Positions 19,238-28,230 of a stretch of 64,000 nucleotides of DNA are shown one piece after another. Position numbers and translations under genes: made by a program. Within the stretch, counting starts at the first letter, position 1. Every line of letters starts with the position of its first letter. Source of the DNA: Pirellulaceae bacterium. GTDB lineage: Bacteria > Planctomycetota > Planctomycetia > Pirellulales > Pirellulaceae. The notes under the pieces were generated by a model. It was given only the letters and a program-made list of their open reading frames with translations. It searched no databases and was not told the origin of the DNA. The stretch is from NCBI GenBank assembly GCA_029243025.1, contig JAQWSU010000045.1:1-64000 (forward strand). The letters run 5' to 3'.

Positions 19238-19674
19238 CGACACTCATGGCGAATAACCGTGAGACACCTCGATCTCGCGACGAAAAGTGACGCTTCTGCG
19301 GCCAACACGAAATGGCCCCAGCAATTGCCGGAAAAATTTCGCGATTACCGCCGTTTGCAAAATAACCGTTTGTTCCCGGACACGTTACCTATCCGTGACG
19401 CTTTGGTGATTCACCGGGCAAATTCCCCACCAAGGATTCGCAACCGTCCAGTGAAATCGAATTTCCTGAAAAATAAGGGTGGCCGACGAATCACTTCCAA
19501 TATTGGGCAAGGCAGTGCGAAAACCAGACGGGGAGGTTCAATCTGACCGGCAGGGGCTCCAGCATTACGTGGATCTGGCATTGCCCTGCCGAGAGCAACG
19601 CGAATAATTTTTTGCATCCGAAGAGCATCTCGCACGACGATCGGGCGTGGGGGGGGAAACCCGAAGTGATCAAC
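19238..19674. other. Intergenic region, nothing recognised
   Basis: About 435 bases between the sulfatase and DUF1232 genes, both on the plus strand. Short open frames exist but have no ribosome-binding site or protein-like composition. An eight-G run lies just before the DUF1232 gene near 19650. No RNA or repeat is supported. Confidence 0.35.
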
Positions 19675-20127
19675 ATGAAAACAATCCAACAAAGCTCAGC
19701 TTACCAACGCGCTGAAGAAAAGGCTGAACAATACCTGCGTGACAAGGAAAAGCTGAGCCGACTTTTTGCGGATGCATCACAAAAGGCAAATCGCCTCGAA
19801 AAACACCGTCCGCTCAGTAAAATCTGGTACGAGCTTGCTACGATCGTTCGTCTCATTCGCGTCTTCCTTCGTGGCGATTATCGAGAATTCCCCACCTGCA
19901 GCCTACTGCTCGTCATTGCAGGATTACTCTATTTTGTCTGGCCAATCGATTTTTCTCCGGATGCGATTCCTCTCGTCGGAATGCTCGATGACGTAACACT
20001 GCTCGCCTGGATCATTAACTCGGTCCGTCGTGATATGGATGCATTTCGAAAGTGGGAAGCATCACAACACCCCGAAGATCGCCAACCTGTCAGGGTTATT
20101 GACGCACAGACCGTCGACACACCGTAA
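19675..20127 (+). CDS. YkvA-like DUF1232 membrane protein
   Basis: This 150-residue protein is read from the ATG at 19675 (MKTIQQ...); upstream codons back to 19612 are not convincing. A charged helical N-terminal half is followed by the DUF1232 signature: LLLVIAGLLYFVWPIDFSPD, then IPLVGMLDDVTLLAW. This is the conserved Y-x-x-x-P-x-D-x-x-P-D-x-I-P-x-x-G-x-x-D-D pattern of the YkvA family, with one or two membrane-embedded helices. The family is widespread and has no established function. The gene is alone, 437 bases after the sulfatase gene and about 230 bases before the methyltransferase gene. Confidence 0.85.
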   Translation: MKTIQQSSAYQRAEEKAEQYLRDKEKLSRLFADASQKANRLEKHRPLSKIWYELATIVRLIRVFLRGDYREFPTCSLLLVIAGLLYFVWPIDFSPDAIPLVGMLDDVTLLAWIINSVRRDMDAFRKWEASQHPEDRQPVRVIDAQTVDTP

Positions 20128-20359
20128 CTTCTATCGGTCTCACGAGTCAGGCAACCGATCCGTTTGCCTCTTTTGATCTTGCCGCAGATGATGTGCGTTT
20201 CGGCGAACCCGTGTTCACGAAAGCCATTTCTCAGCTCGATACTTGATTGTCGCCATCGCAGTTGAACGCCCCTAGCGAACACTCACTTATCACCTCGTAC
20301 AGCTCAATCGTTAGCGGTATGATGATGGCCCACGAATTCCGAGATAGACGGTGATCTCC

Positions 20360-21436
20360 ATGAACCAACGCTTTCCACAAGAAGACGCGACCCCATTGCT
20401 GACGGATCTGCGTTCATCTGCACTCTCACAGCTTCTCGTCGCGGGGACAACGCGATTTGATATTGGCACACAGCTACAGGCGGGCCCCCAAAGCTACGAC
20501 GTGCTGCGAAAATCATGGGGACTCGCGGACCGCGCTGCCACGGTACTTTTAACCGGTCTTCGAGCGATGAATCTGATCGATGTCACCTCTACAGGTGATG
20601 TCGAACTCACATCCTATGGCCGGGAAAAACTCGCACCTGACAGCTCCTACAATTTACGCGGCTATGTGGGGCTCGGGACATTCTCCGCAGACACACAAAA
20701 TATGATTGCCTGTCTGGAGCGCAACTCACCGGCTGGTGAAATATCCTTTGTCTACCATGAAAATTCGGGGCCATCGGCATTGGATCACCCTGAGACGTCA
20801 GACGCACTGACGCGTGCCATGGCTGCTCGTGCCAGAAACGTGGCGCCGTTCGTTGCACAGCGTCTGGACCTATCTGATTGCAAACATGTGATCGACGTTG
20901 GCGGTGGACACGGAATCTATGCTTTGGAATTGCTTAAACAATTCCCTCAGCTTTCAGCCACTATTTTGGACCGCGAACCACCTCTCAAAGTTGCCAAGGA
21001 GTATGCGGAGCAAGCTGGGCTAAGCGACCGCGTCAAATTCGTGTTTGCGGACATCCATAACTATCAACTCCCGCAACCAGCGGACGCTATTTTATTGGCC
21101 AACATCCTGCACGACTACAGCGAGGATCATGCACAGCAATTGGTAAAACATTACGGAAAACAATTGGAAACAGATGGCCTCATGATCATCCTTGACGCCT
21201 TCTTAGAATCTGTTCCGCCGACGAGCCCGCCCATCTCGCGAGGCCCAAAGGCCGTGGCGGCCTATTCCGCGATGTTGTTCTCCATTTGTGAAGGCCGTTG
21301 TTACCGACTGGATGAGTATCAACAGATGCTGCTGGCTGCCCAATTATCTCCCCAGCCGAAAGTCGAGAGTGTACCGGCGAATGGCAGCTTGCTGATAGGT
21401 TCTAAGACATCGAACACCAACAGATCGACACAATGA
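20360..21436 (+). CDS. Family-2 O-methyltransferase (SAM-dependent)
   Basis: This 358-residue protein combines an N-terminal winged-helix dimerisation domain (about 15-95) with a class I SAM methyltransferase domain (about 130-350). Motif I is VIDVGGGHGIYALELL (177-192). The acidic end of the second strand is ILDRE (202-206), and LANILHDYSEDHA (246-258) holds the family's catalytic-His region. This is the hydroxyneurosporene/acetylserotonin O-methyltransferase type acting on small hydroxylated ring compounds; the acceptor is unknown. The ATG at 20360 has GGTGAT five bases upstream; a GTG at 20351 in the same frame is the alternative. No biosynthetic cluster is visible around it. Confidence 0.85.
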   Translation: MNQRFPQEDATPLLTDLRSSALSQLLVAGTTRFDIGTQLQAGPQSYDVLRKSWGLADRAATVLLTGLRAMNLIDVTSTGDVELTSYGREKLAPDSSYNLRGYVGLGTFSADTQNMIACLERNSPAGEISFVYHENSGPSALDHPETSDALTRAMAARARNVAPFVAQRLDLSDCKHVIDVGGGHGIYALELLKQFPQLSATILDREPPLKVAKEYAEQAGLSDRVKFVFADIHNYQLPQPADAILLANILHDYSEDHAQQLVKHYGKQLETDGLMIILDAFLESVPPTSPPISRGPKAVAAYSAMLFSICEGRCYRLDEYQQMLLAAQLSPQPKVESVPANGSLLIGSKTSNTNRSTQ

Positions 21437-21614
21437 TCGAGGGCGATGAATTCTCAGCTGCGAGCTTGCTTTGCGTGCCTGAAATGCCTCACAGCCCGCT
21501 ACCACGATCAGAAAGAAAGCCAAGACCAGCAAAGCATTGCAGCTTCGACAGTATCAAAATCAGCCATTCCCAGCTGCCAAAGCAGACTACCCCGGCCAGA
21601 TCACCAAGCACTTC

Positions 21615-24296
21615 CTAGTCTTCAATGAGTTGGCGAAGGGCCACTTGCAACAACTGCAAATCCTGTTTGATCCGCAGAACATTATTCTTAATCTGTTCCC
21701 AATCGGCACGCTTGCTGGCGAGTTCCAACGCCTGGATGGACGCGATCGCGTCGGGCGCACACATATTCATGAGCGAACCCTTGAGTCGATGGGCAGCCCT
21801 CGCGAGCAAATCAGAGTTGCTGGTGTCACATGCGCTGTCGAGATGGACAATACTTTCGCGGCAAGTTCCGGCAAATAATTCAACCAATTCAAAGACCAAT
21901 TCTTGATCCTGATTACAACGGGTTCGCAACGCATGCTCATCGAGGATCTCTTTGCTCGTAGAAGAAATCTCGTTGTCTTCTCGTTTGCGCGGCTCTGCAT
22001 CGCCCAAAAAAGAAGCAAGAGTCTGCAACAGGGAATAGCTTTCAATCGGTTTCGCAAGACAAGCGGAGAGACCGGCCTGCAACAGCCGCTCCGGTGCACC
22101 ATCCATCACTTGAGCTGTCAACGCAATGATTGGCATCTCATCTCCCCACAACTCACGAATTCGCGCGGTCACTTCGACACCATCCATGCGAGGCAACATC
22201 ATATCCAGCAGGACAGCATCGTATTTCTGTGCCGAATCGCTGATTTTCTCGACGGCCTGGAGTCCATCATGTGCTTGATCGACGATCAGTCCTACTTTTT
22301 CCAACATACGGGTGGCAACGACACGACTCGGTGGATCATCCTCAACTAACAAGACGTGCAACCCTTGCAAGCACTTGAAGTCTTCGTCACATTTATTGTC
22401 CGACATTGCCTGCGTTCGTTCTTCCGCCTTTCCAAAGAAAGCGGTGAAATTAAATCTCGCACCACCGTCCGGCCCGTCAGACACCACGATTTCACCATGC
22501 ATGAGCTGGATGACTTGACTACAGATAGAGAGTCCGAGTCCGATCCCAGCAAATTCACGCGTGGAGCTGCTGTCCCCCTGTTCAAAGCGATTGAAAATCC
22601 GAGTCCGGTCTTGCTCTGGTACGCCAATCCCCGTGTCATCAACGGTAAAACTCATGCAAATCTGCCGCTCGGTTACCGATCGAACACTGACCTCTAAAGC
22701 AACATAGCCAGACTGCGTAAATTTGATCGCATTGCTCAACAGATTATCGATGACCTGCTGAAGGCGACGCTGGTCCCCTAACAAAAGCGTCGGTATCTTC
22801 GGATCGATTTCCCAACGAAGTTCAAGTCCCTTTTCTTTCGCGCTGTATTCAAACCGATCATGAAGTCGATCCAGCGTGTGAGCTAAGCTGAAGTTAGAAG
22901 ACTGAAGTACGAATTTGCGTGCCTGAATCTGCGAATAATCCAACATGTCATCAATCAGTTCCTTAAGCAACCAGCCTGACTGCCGACATGTCGTTAGTAA
23001 TTCTCGTTGATCGTCAGTCAATGTCGAATCAGATACAAGTTCAACCATTCCTAAAATGCTGTTCAAGGGCGTGCGCATTTCGTGGCTGACCAGAGCCAGG
23101 AATTCCGATTTTGCTCGATTCGCCTCGTAGGCTTCATGCATGGCTTGCGTGAGCTGCTGTTCATGCTTTCTCCGTTCCGTGATATCACGCGAGAACGCGC
23201 AGCTGAGTTCCCGACCTTGAAACTCGATATGATTGAGCGCCACTTCGACGGGAAATAAGGCGCCCGATTTTTTCTTGTGGATCGCCTCGAGCCTGAAACC
23301 GCCCTCCTGCTTGAGTCGTTGCCAATAATCAGCCCAATCCGACTCAAGGGTACTAGGAATGACATCGAAGACAGACATCTCCAATAACTCGTCTCGCGTG
23401 TATCCCAGCGACCTGCAAGCCTCGTCGTTCACATAAACAAAAGTCGCATTCGGGGCGATCCAAAAGACAGCTTCACCTGCGCGGTCAATCGAGAATTTGG
23501 AAACGCGAAGTTGCTCCTCCGCTTCACGACGTTTCGTGATATCGATACAGGAGCCAGAATACGAACTGGCATCTCCATCCACCTCAAATCCTGGCTTTCC
23601 ATGATCGAGAATCCAACGGTAGCTACCATCATGATGGCGAAGACGGTATTCAACAGAATAGCCAATCCCCTGTTCAAAGCTCGAATCGAGGGTTTGTAGC
23701 AGGTTTGGCAAATCATCCGGGTGAACACCATCTAGCCAAGCATCTTCAACTTGCTTATCCAAAGGCTTACCAACAAACTCAAGCCAAACTCGATTGAACC
23801 AATGACGGGAATGCTCTCGTCCCGTCAACCAGATCATCACAGGCGCATTATCGGCGATGTTGCGAAACCTCGCCTCACTCTTACGAAGGGAATTTTCAAT
23901 TGACTTGCGTTCCGAAATATCTCGGATGTAGCCGATGTACAATGGACCTTCGGTCCGTTCGATCATTGAAACAATCAATTCGACATCGAACTGCGAGCCA
24001 TCGGAACGAATCGCTGGTAACTCAAGACGTCGTCCCAGAATTTTTTTGATGCCCGTTTCCCGCAGGCGTGTCAAACCCGCCTGGTGTGCTTCTCGTAAGT
24101 TCATCGGAACAATAAGCTCGCCGATCCGCTTCCCAATAATGTCTTCCTTCTTGTACCCAAAAGTTTTTTCTGCTGCCAAGTTAAAGTCGACGACTCGACC
24201 TTCCGCATCAATGATGACCACACAATCAAGTGCGCACTCCACCATCGCTCGTTGCCAAGCTTTCCAGTCGCTCACCAAGGAATGGTTTGGAGCCAT
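21615..24296 (-). CDS. Hybrid sensor histidine kinase with three PAS domains, receiver and Hpt
   Basis: This 893-residue protein has no membrane segment, so it is a cytoplasmic sensor. Domains in order: PAS 1 (about 12-130), PAS 2 (140-258), PAS 3 (262-378), HisKA with His405 in SHEMRTPLN, HATPase (about 500-620; N box DNLLSNAIKFTQ, G boxes DDTGIGVP and GIGLGLSI), receiver (about 645-765; VEDDPPSR, LLDMMLPRMDG, LAKPI) and C-terminal Hpt with His836 in AAHRLKGS. All phosphotransfer residues are present, so a full His-Asp-His relay is possible. The gene lies 27 bases downstream of the NtrC-type regulator and forms an operon with it. The PAS ligands are unknown. Confidence 0.92.
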   Translation of the reverse strand: MAPNHSLVSDWKAWQRAMVECALDCVVIIDAEGRVVDFNLAAEKTFGYKKEDIIGKRIGELIVPMNLREAHQAGLTRLRETGIKKILGRRLELPAIRSDGSQFDVELIVSMIERTEGPLYIGYIRDISERKSIENSLRKSEARFRNIADNAPVMIWLTGREHSRHWFNRVWLEFVGKPLDKQVEDAWLDGVHPDDLPNLLQTLDSSFEQGIGYSVEYRLRHHDGSYRWILDHGKPGFEVDGDASSYSGSCIDITKRREAEEQLRVSKFSIDRAGEAVFWIAPNATFVYVNDEACRSLGYTRDELLEMSVFDVIPSTLESDWADYWQRLKQEGGFRLEAIHKKKSGALFPVEVALNHIEFQGRELSCAFSRDITERRKHEQQLTQAMHEAYEANRAKSEFLALVSHEMRTPLNSILGMVELVSDSTLTDDQRELLTTCRQSGWLLKELIDDMLDYSQIQARKFVLQSSNFSLAHTLDRLHDRFEYSAKEKGLELRWEIDPKIPTLLLGDQRRLQQVIDNLLSNAIKFTQSGYVALEVSVRSVTERQICMSFTVDDTGIGVPEQDRTRIFNRFEQGDSSSTREFAGIGLGLSICSQVIQLMHGEIVVSDGPDGGARFNFTAFFGKAEERTQAMSDNKCDEDFKCLQGLHVLLVEDDPPSRVVATRMLEKVGLIVDQAHDGLQAVEKISDSAQKYDAVLLDMMLPRMDGVEVTARIRELWGDEMPIIALTAQVMDGAPERLLQAGLSACLAKPIESYSLLQTLASFLGDAEPRKREDNEISSTSKEILDEHALRTRCNQDQELVFELVELFAGTCRESIVHLDSACDTSNSDLLARAAHRLKGSLMNMCAPDAIASIQALELASKRADWEQIKNNVLRIKQDLQLLQVALRQLIED

Positions 24297-24323
24297 GAGA
24301 CTACTGCTACCTCAACATCAGAT

Positions 24324-25709
24324 CTATTTTGTTTTAAAGAGATCAAAGCGACGAAGCTTGTTGTAAATGCTCTTTTCGCTAATCCCTAACACGCGTGCAG
24401 CCATCGCCTTGTTACCACCGTTTGCCTCAAGAGTCTCAATCAATGCCCGCTTCTCAATCTCCTTAAGTGTCAAACCAGCGAGAGACGTATTCATGCTGGC
24501 CTCTTGAGGTTGGCTTACCGCAGTCGGCTTGACCTCCAAGTCAGCCACTGTGATTTGACCGTCATCACAAAAAGCTGAGGCACGTTCCAAAACGTTTTCA
24601 AGTTCGCGAATGTTTCCCGGCCAGTCAAGTTGCTGCAATAACTGAATCGCCGTGGCGTCTAAAGAAGCTTTGTCTCCCCCTCGGCGACTTTGGATTCGCT
24701 CTAAGATACTGCCGGCCATTTCCAGAATGTCTTTCCGCCGTTCCCGCAGTGGAGGAATCCCCAAGTGCAGTACATTTAGCCGATAATAAAGATCAGGACG
24801 GAATCGACGTTGGCTGCTCATTTCTTCTAAATCTTGATGTGTCGCGGTGATCAATCGGACGTCGACTTTGATTTCGCGATTACCGCCAATTCGTTTTAGA
24901 ATGGAATCTTGAAGAAACGTCAACAGTTTTGGTTGCAATTCAAGCGGCAGATCACCGATTTCATCCAAGAAGAGTGTTCCCCCATCCGCTATTTCTGCCC
25001 GACCGGGACGATCTTCCGTCGCGCCTTGAAAGGCCCCCTTTACAAAACCAAATAGTTCAGCCTCAATCAAATCACGCGGTAATGAAGCACAATTCACCGA
25101 AATAAAGGGCCCAGCGGAGCGACTTCCCTGGTCATGAATCATACGAGCGATGGTTGTCTTTCCCGTACCGCTTTCCCCAGTCAACAAGACGGTCGAGTCC
25201 AACTCAGCCAACTTTACCACTCGCTGCATCAGTGTCTTGGCGGACTCCGAACTGATCGCGAAGCGGCTCGCAGAAATTGGCTGTTGTACGGCATGTCGCA
25301 ACTGCTGGTTATCCCGCGAAAGATTCGAGGCTCTGGCCGCCTGTCGTACGCGAGCGACCAAATCATCGTTCTCGCAGGGCTTTGTTACAAACTCACATGC
25401 GCCCGCTTTCATCGCAGCAACCGCATCATTAATCTGCCCGACCCCCGAGATAATCAACACCTCGGTCAACGGAAATTCTTGCCGAATCTGCTTGAGACAC
25501 TCGAGCCCACCCATACCGGGCATATTCAGGTCGAGCACCGCGACCCGGATCTCAGGCGTCATCTTCGCCAACGCCTCCTCGCCGTTTCGGGCAGTCATCA
25601 CCTTGAAACCCGCAATCTCAAGGTACCGACTGAAAAGTTTACGACTTACAGATTCGTCATCCGCGATTAACACACTGACGACGTACTCCTGCGATCTTGT
25701 ACGATTCAT
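24324..25709 (-). CDS. NtrC-type sigma-54-dependent response regulator
   Basis: This 461-residue protein has a receiver domain (about 11-125) with phospho-acceptor Asp60 (VAVLDLNMPGMGG) and Lys110 (FVTKP). The AAA+ domain (about 150-385) has Walker A GESGTGKTT (178-186) and Walker B GTLFLDEIGD (244-253). A Fis-type helix-turn-helix closes the protein (about 420-458, GGNKAMAARVLGISEKSIYNKL, shown here in part). The loop that contacts sigma-54, normally GAFTGA, reads GAFQGA (225-230). The key Thr is therefore replaced by Gln, which may weaken or alter sigma-54 activation. It is first in an operon with the PAS hybrid kinase, which is its likely partner through the Hpt domain. Target promoters are unknown. 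Confidence 0.92.
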   Translation of the reverse strand: MNRTRSQEYVVSVLIADDESVSRKLFSRYLEIAGFKVMTARNGEEALAKMTPEIRVAVLDLNMPGMGGLECLKQIRQEFPLTEVLIISGVGQINDAVAAMKAGACEFVTKPCENDDLVARVRQAARASNLSRDNQQLRHAVQQPISASRFAISSESAKTLMQRVVKLAELDSTVLLTGESGTGKTTIARMIHDQGSRSAGPFISVNCASLPRDLIEAELFGFVKGAFQGATEDRPGRAEIADGGTLFLDEIGDLPLELQPKLLTFLQDSILKRIGGNREIKVDVRLITATHQDLEEMSSQRRFRPDLYYRLNVLHLGIPPLRERRKDILEMAGSILERIQSRRGGDKASLDATAIQLLQQLDWPGNIRELENVLERASAFCDDGQITVADLEVKPTAVSQPQEASMNTSLAGLTLKEIEKRALIETLEANGGNKAMAARVLGISEKSIYNKLRRFDLFKTK

Positions 25710-25880
25710 CTATTTCCACGACCTCGCAAACTGTTCTTGAAGCCAACAGTACGGCCGAATTCCATTCATCCGCCAGCCATTCCAGCGCCCCCAACGGAAA
25801 ACAAATTTTCGGCCGTTTATTGAAATCGGCTCGCTCGGAACCCAGAAAAAACGACTAAGTAAATGTTACAGCACCAGATG

Positions 25881-25899
25881 ATACAGTATTAAATACAGT
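25881..25899. repeat. Direct repeat ATACAGT upstream of the two-component operon
   Basis: ATACAGT at 25881-25887 and again at 25893-25899, a 12-base period, about 175 bases upstream of the regulator start. It could be a regulator binding site or part of an AT-rich promoter. Only the repeat itself is seen; its function is a guess. Confidence 0.3.
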
Positions 25900-25904
25900 C
25901 GTGC

Positions 25905-26441
25905 TTACTTCTTTTCCTGTTTGCGATCTTGAACGGAGAAATCGCAATCAACATCCGAACAATCCATAAACTCGACTGCTCTGACCGGCGCCGGCCGTTT
26001 CTCACCCTGCCCGAACTCAGACTGATTTTCGACTGGCACATCGGCTGTTGGGCGGCCATCCAGAAACGAGTTGACCAGAAGAGTCGGCTTTTTTGTTTCG
26101 AGCCATATTCTTGGTGCGTCACGATCAACGCGAGGCTCCTGTAACGTCAGGCTGACTTTTACTCCGAAGCGAGAATCAGACGGAAGACAATCCCCTGCGA
26201 GTCGATCGGCGTGAAGCCTGTGCATAATTTGTCGCACACCGCACTCCGCCCCCAACCGGCTTCTTACGATTTTTCGGCTGGCAACGTCAAACCAACTCAA
26301 GACAGAGGTCGATGGACTTAAATCTTTCGCAACGTTTAACAAGCGATCGCAGTATTCAAAAAGCGAGGACAAACAAGTACGGTGTGCACGTGCGACACAA
26401 CACAGCTTCGAGTGGGTCCCGGGTAGACGCCTGCGAGCCAA
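25905..26441 (-). CDS. Hypothetical protein, uncertain
   Basis: An open frame of 178 codons from a TTG, without a clear ribosome-binding site. The central and C-terminal parts look like protein (LNVAKDLSPSTSVLSWFDVA, VSLTLQEPRVDRDAPRIWLE), and the end is acidic then basic (DCSDVDCDF...QEKK). No family was recognised; no signal peptide or membrane segment is visible. It reads toward the two-component operon and ends about 195 bases before it. A shorter start near 26340 is possible. It may be a real planctomycete-specific gene or a chance frame. Confidence 0.35.
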   Translation of the reverse strand: MARRRLPGTHSKLCCVARAHRTCLSSLFEYCDRLLNVAKDLSPSTSVLSWFDVASRKIVRSRLGAECGVRQIMHRLHADRLAGDCLPSDSRFGVKVSLTLQEPRVDRDAPRIWLETKKPTLLVNSFLDGRPTADVPVENQSEFGQGEKRPAPVRAVEFMDCSDVDCDFSVQDRKQEKK

Positions 26442-26506
26442 CGGCCTTGTCTCAAAAACGACACACCAATTGTCACTGCGTAAGGACGTAAAAAGCTACC
26501 ATCAAG

Positions 26507-26511
26507 AGGAG
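26507..26511 (+). promoter_or_regulatory. Ribosome-binding site of the 33-residue membrane peptide gene
   Basis: AGGAG (within AGAGGAGAAG) lies seven bases before the ATG at 26519. It is the main argument that this very short frame is translated. Confidence 0.55.
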
Positions 26512-26518
26512 AAGTTTG

Positions 26519-26620
26519 ATGAATATCACCCAACGAAGCGATCCACTTGCCGGCAATATGAGTCGCTGGATCGCGATGGTTTGCTTGATAACCGCTTTGC
26601 TATTCGCCTGCTTCGCCTAA
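26519..26620 (+). CDS. Small single-span membrane peptide, 33 residues
   Basis: This short frame begins at an ATG with a strong AGAGGAG ribosome-binding site at ideal spacing. The peptide has a polar N terminus (MNITQRSDPLAGNMSR) followed by a hydrophobic helix (WIAMVCLITALLFACFA) that runs to the stop. A Cys lies in an LFAC context near the end, but nothing follows, so it is not a lipoprotein. The layout is typical of small regulatory or toxin-like membrane peptides; no family is recognised. It is divergent from the uncertain frame at 25905-26441 and convergent with the alginate-lyase-family gene. Confidence 0.5.
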   Translation: MNITQRSDPLAGNMSRWIAMVCLITALLFACFA

Positions 26621-26667
26621 TAGCGGCACCGACAGCGTGTCTCAATGCGTTCGCCAGCAAAGAGAGG

Positions 26668-28230
26668 TCACACAAAAACGGCCTTGCGAAACGAGAAGAT
26701 ACAGAGCAACGCCAAGCCAAGGACACTCAACGTCGATGGCTCGGGCACAACTCGGGGAGACTTCAACTTGAACGGTCCTTGTTCGTATCCCCCTTCGGCA
26801 AAGGCGTTGATCAGATCCGTTGAGTCAAAGCGGCGATCTTGGTTCCAATCGCCATCCGCCCATCCCGCATTAACAGCCTCGCCATACTTACCCGCCTGCA
26901 ACACCATCACAAGGTCTTCACTCGTAAATTCCCCGTCGACATTAGCATCACCAGTCCAGATGGAAGCGTAGACAGCCGATTCAGGGTGCGTCACGTTGAT
27001 GAACCCCATCGAGCGGAAAGGAAGACGGTTGGCCTGTTCGAGTAAGGTCGGATCGGCGAAATAAACAGCCGCGCTTCTCAGGACCATGTAATAGGTTGAC
27101 AGTTCCAAGGGAAACTCTTCGCCTGGCCATTGATCCCACTCTTTATCACCGAGCATATAAGGCAAAAAATAATCCAACGCCAACCGTAAGCTACGCCCGT
27201 CCTCTGTTTCGTAGTCGAACAGGTCGACGCCACCGAGTCCTCGTCCTACAGCAGCCAACTCCATCGCACGGTTAAGATTGTAGCGGTGATACAAGCGATT
27301 GTTCGCACGCAACATTTCCAAAGGATTCGATCCATCTTCTGCGATTTGTCCCAGCATACGATCGTTGACATAATTCAGGTAATTCTTTTCGGCCGAGGCA
27401 ATATCGCCGTTATAGAGCCCAAAAGCTGTGAACATGAAATCATAGTTCGTACCGTGATTCGAAGGCTCGTTTCTTTGCACTTCGCCGAAACGATCGGTTT
27501 CAGCCCAAACGGTGAAATCGCGAGTCCATTGTTTCAAACCGGCTTCGTCAGTCTCTGTCCAGCTAGGCGAAGCTTCAACAATTCCCATCGCATCAATCAT
27601 CCGCCGCCCCCCCAACGCGTTACCAAAACCGGGCGTAGCGAATGACCCCGGACTACGCCCTGGGATCACACTCGAGTACAAGTCGCGGGGATTCATTCGT
27701 GTTTCTTCATCCAGAAACCATGTCCTGAACAGAGAAGCCATTTTCCCTCCATACCTTTCATCGCCTGTTAAATAATAGGCAACTGATAACGGTTCGACGG
27801 CCCGAGCCAGCCCATAAAACTGATCCCAATCTAAATGACTATCAGGATTACCATGCCCGTCGCGGCGAATCCACGGCGTTCCATCGGCCGTATTCGGATT
27901 CGGCCAGGAATAATATCCGTAACTTAATAAATCGTGCGGATCACCAGACGGCGCAACCTCCGGAGTGTTCACAACGCTATACGGCCCCAACGTCAACGCT
28001 TTGTTCGCTCGCGAAATCACTCTATCAACATCCGACTTCACGCTCGGATCGCCTCTCAACCAGGCTTGCTTAATCAAATCCAGATGGTCAAGACTGACGA
28101 GAAATGACCTGGCCTCGCCCCCCTCTGATGCCCGCAAAACACCATTCGTCTGAAGATGGCTTGCGAACAGAAATAACAAGCCTGCCAAGAGTAGGCCCCG
28201 GCTAAATCGCTTTAATTCACGCATGAACAT
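26668..28230 (-). CDS. Alginate-lyase-family (PL5-like) protein with dockerin-like module and PEP-CTERM
   Basis: About 520 residues; starts at 28230 or 28224 both lead into a signal peptide (MRELKRFSRGLLLAGLLFLFA); the longer TTG start at 28248 is unlikely. Residues about 60-400 form an alpha/alpha toroid of the alginate_lyase family, with a YYSWPNPN...GTPWIRRDGHGNPDS-type opening (shown in part) and the SNHGTNYD motif that holds the probable catalytic residues. Residues about 425-485 are the dockerin-like pair (GDANVDGEFTSEDLVMVLQA, then DGDWNQDRRFDSTDLINAF). The end is a PEP-CTERM sorting signal, VPEPSTLSVLGLALL with a short basic tail. It probably cleaves a uronic-acid-rich polysaccharide at the cell surface; alginate itself is not proven. 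Confidence 0.88.
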   Translation of the reverse strand: MFMRELKRFSRGLLLAGLLFLFASHLQTNGVLRASEGGEARSFLVSLDHLDLIKQAWLRGDPSVKSDVDRVISRANKALTLGPYSVVNTPEVAPSGDPHDLLSYGYYSWPNPNTADGTPWIRRDGHGNPDSHLDWDQFYGLARAVEPLSVAYYLTGDERYGGKMASLFRTWFLDEETRMNPRDLYSSVIPGRSPGSFATPGFGNALGGRRMIDAMGIVEASPSWTETDEAGLKQWTRDFTVWAETDRFGEVQRNEPSNHGTNYDFMFTAFGLYNGDIASAEKNYLNYVNDRMLGQIAEDGSNPLEMLRANNRLYHRYNLNRAMELAAVGRGLGGVDLFDYETEDGRSLRLALDYFLPYMLGDKEWDQWPGEEFPLELSTYYMVLRSAAVYFADPTLLEQANRLPFRSMGFINVTHPESAVYASIWTGDANVDGEFTSEDLVMVLQAGKYGEAVNAGWADGDWNQDRRFDSTDLINAFAEGGYEQGPFKLKSPRVVPEPSTLSVLGLALLCIFSFRKAVFV

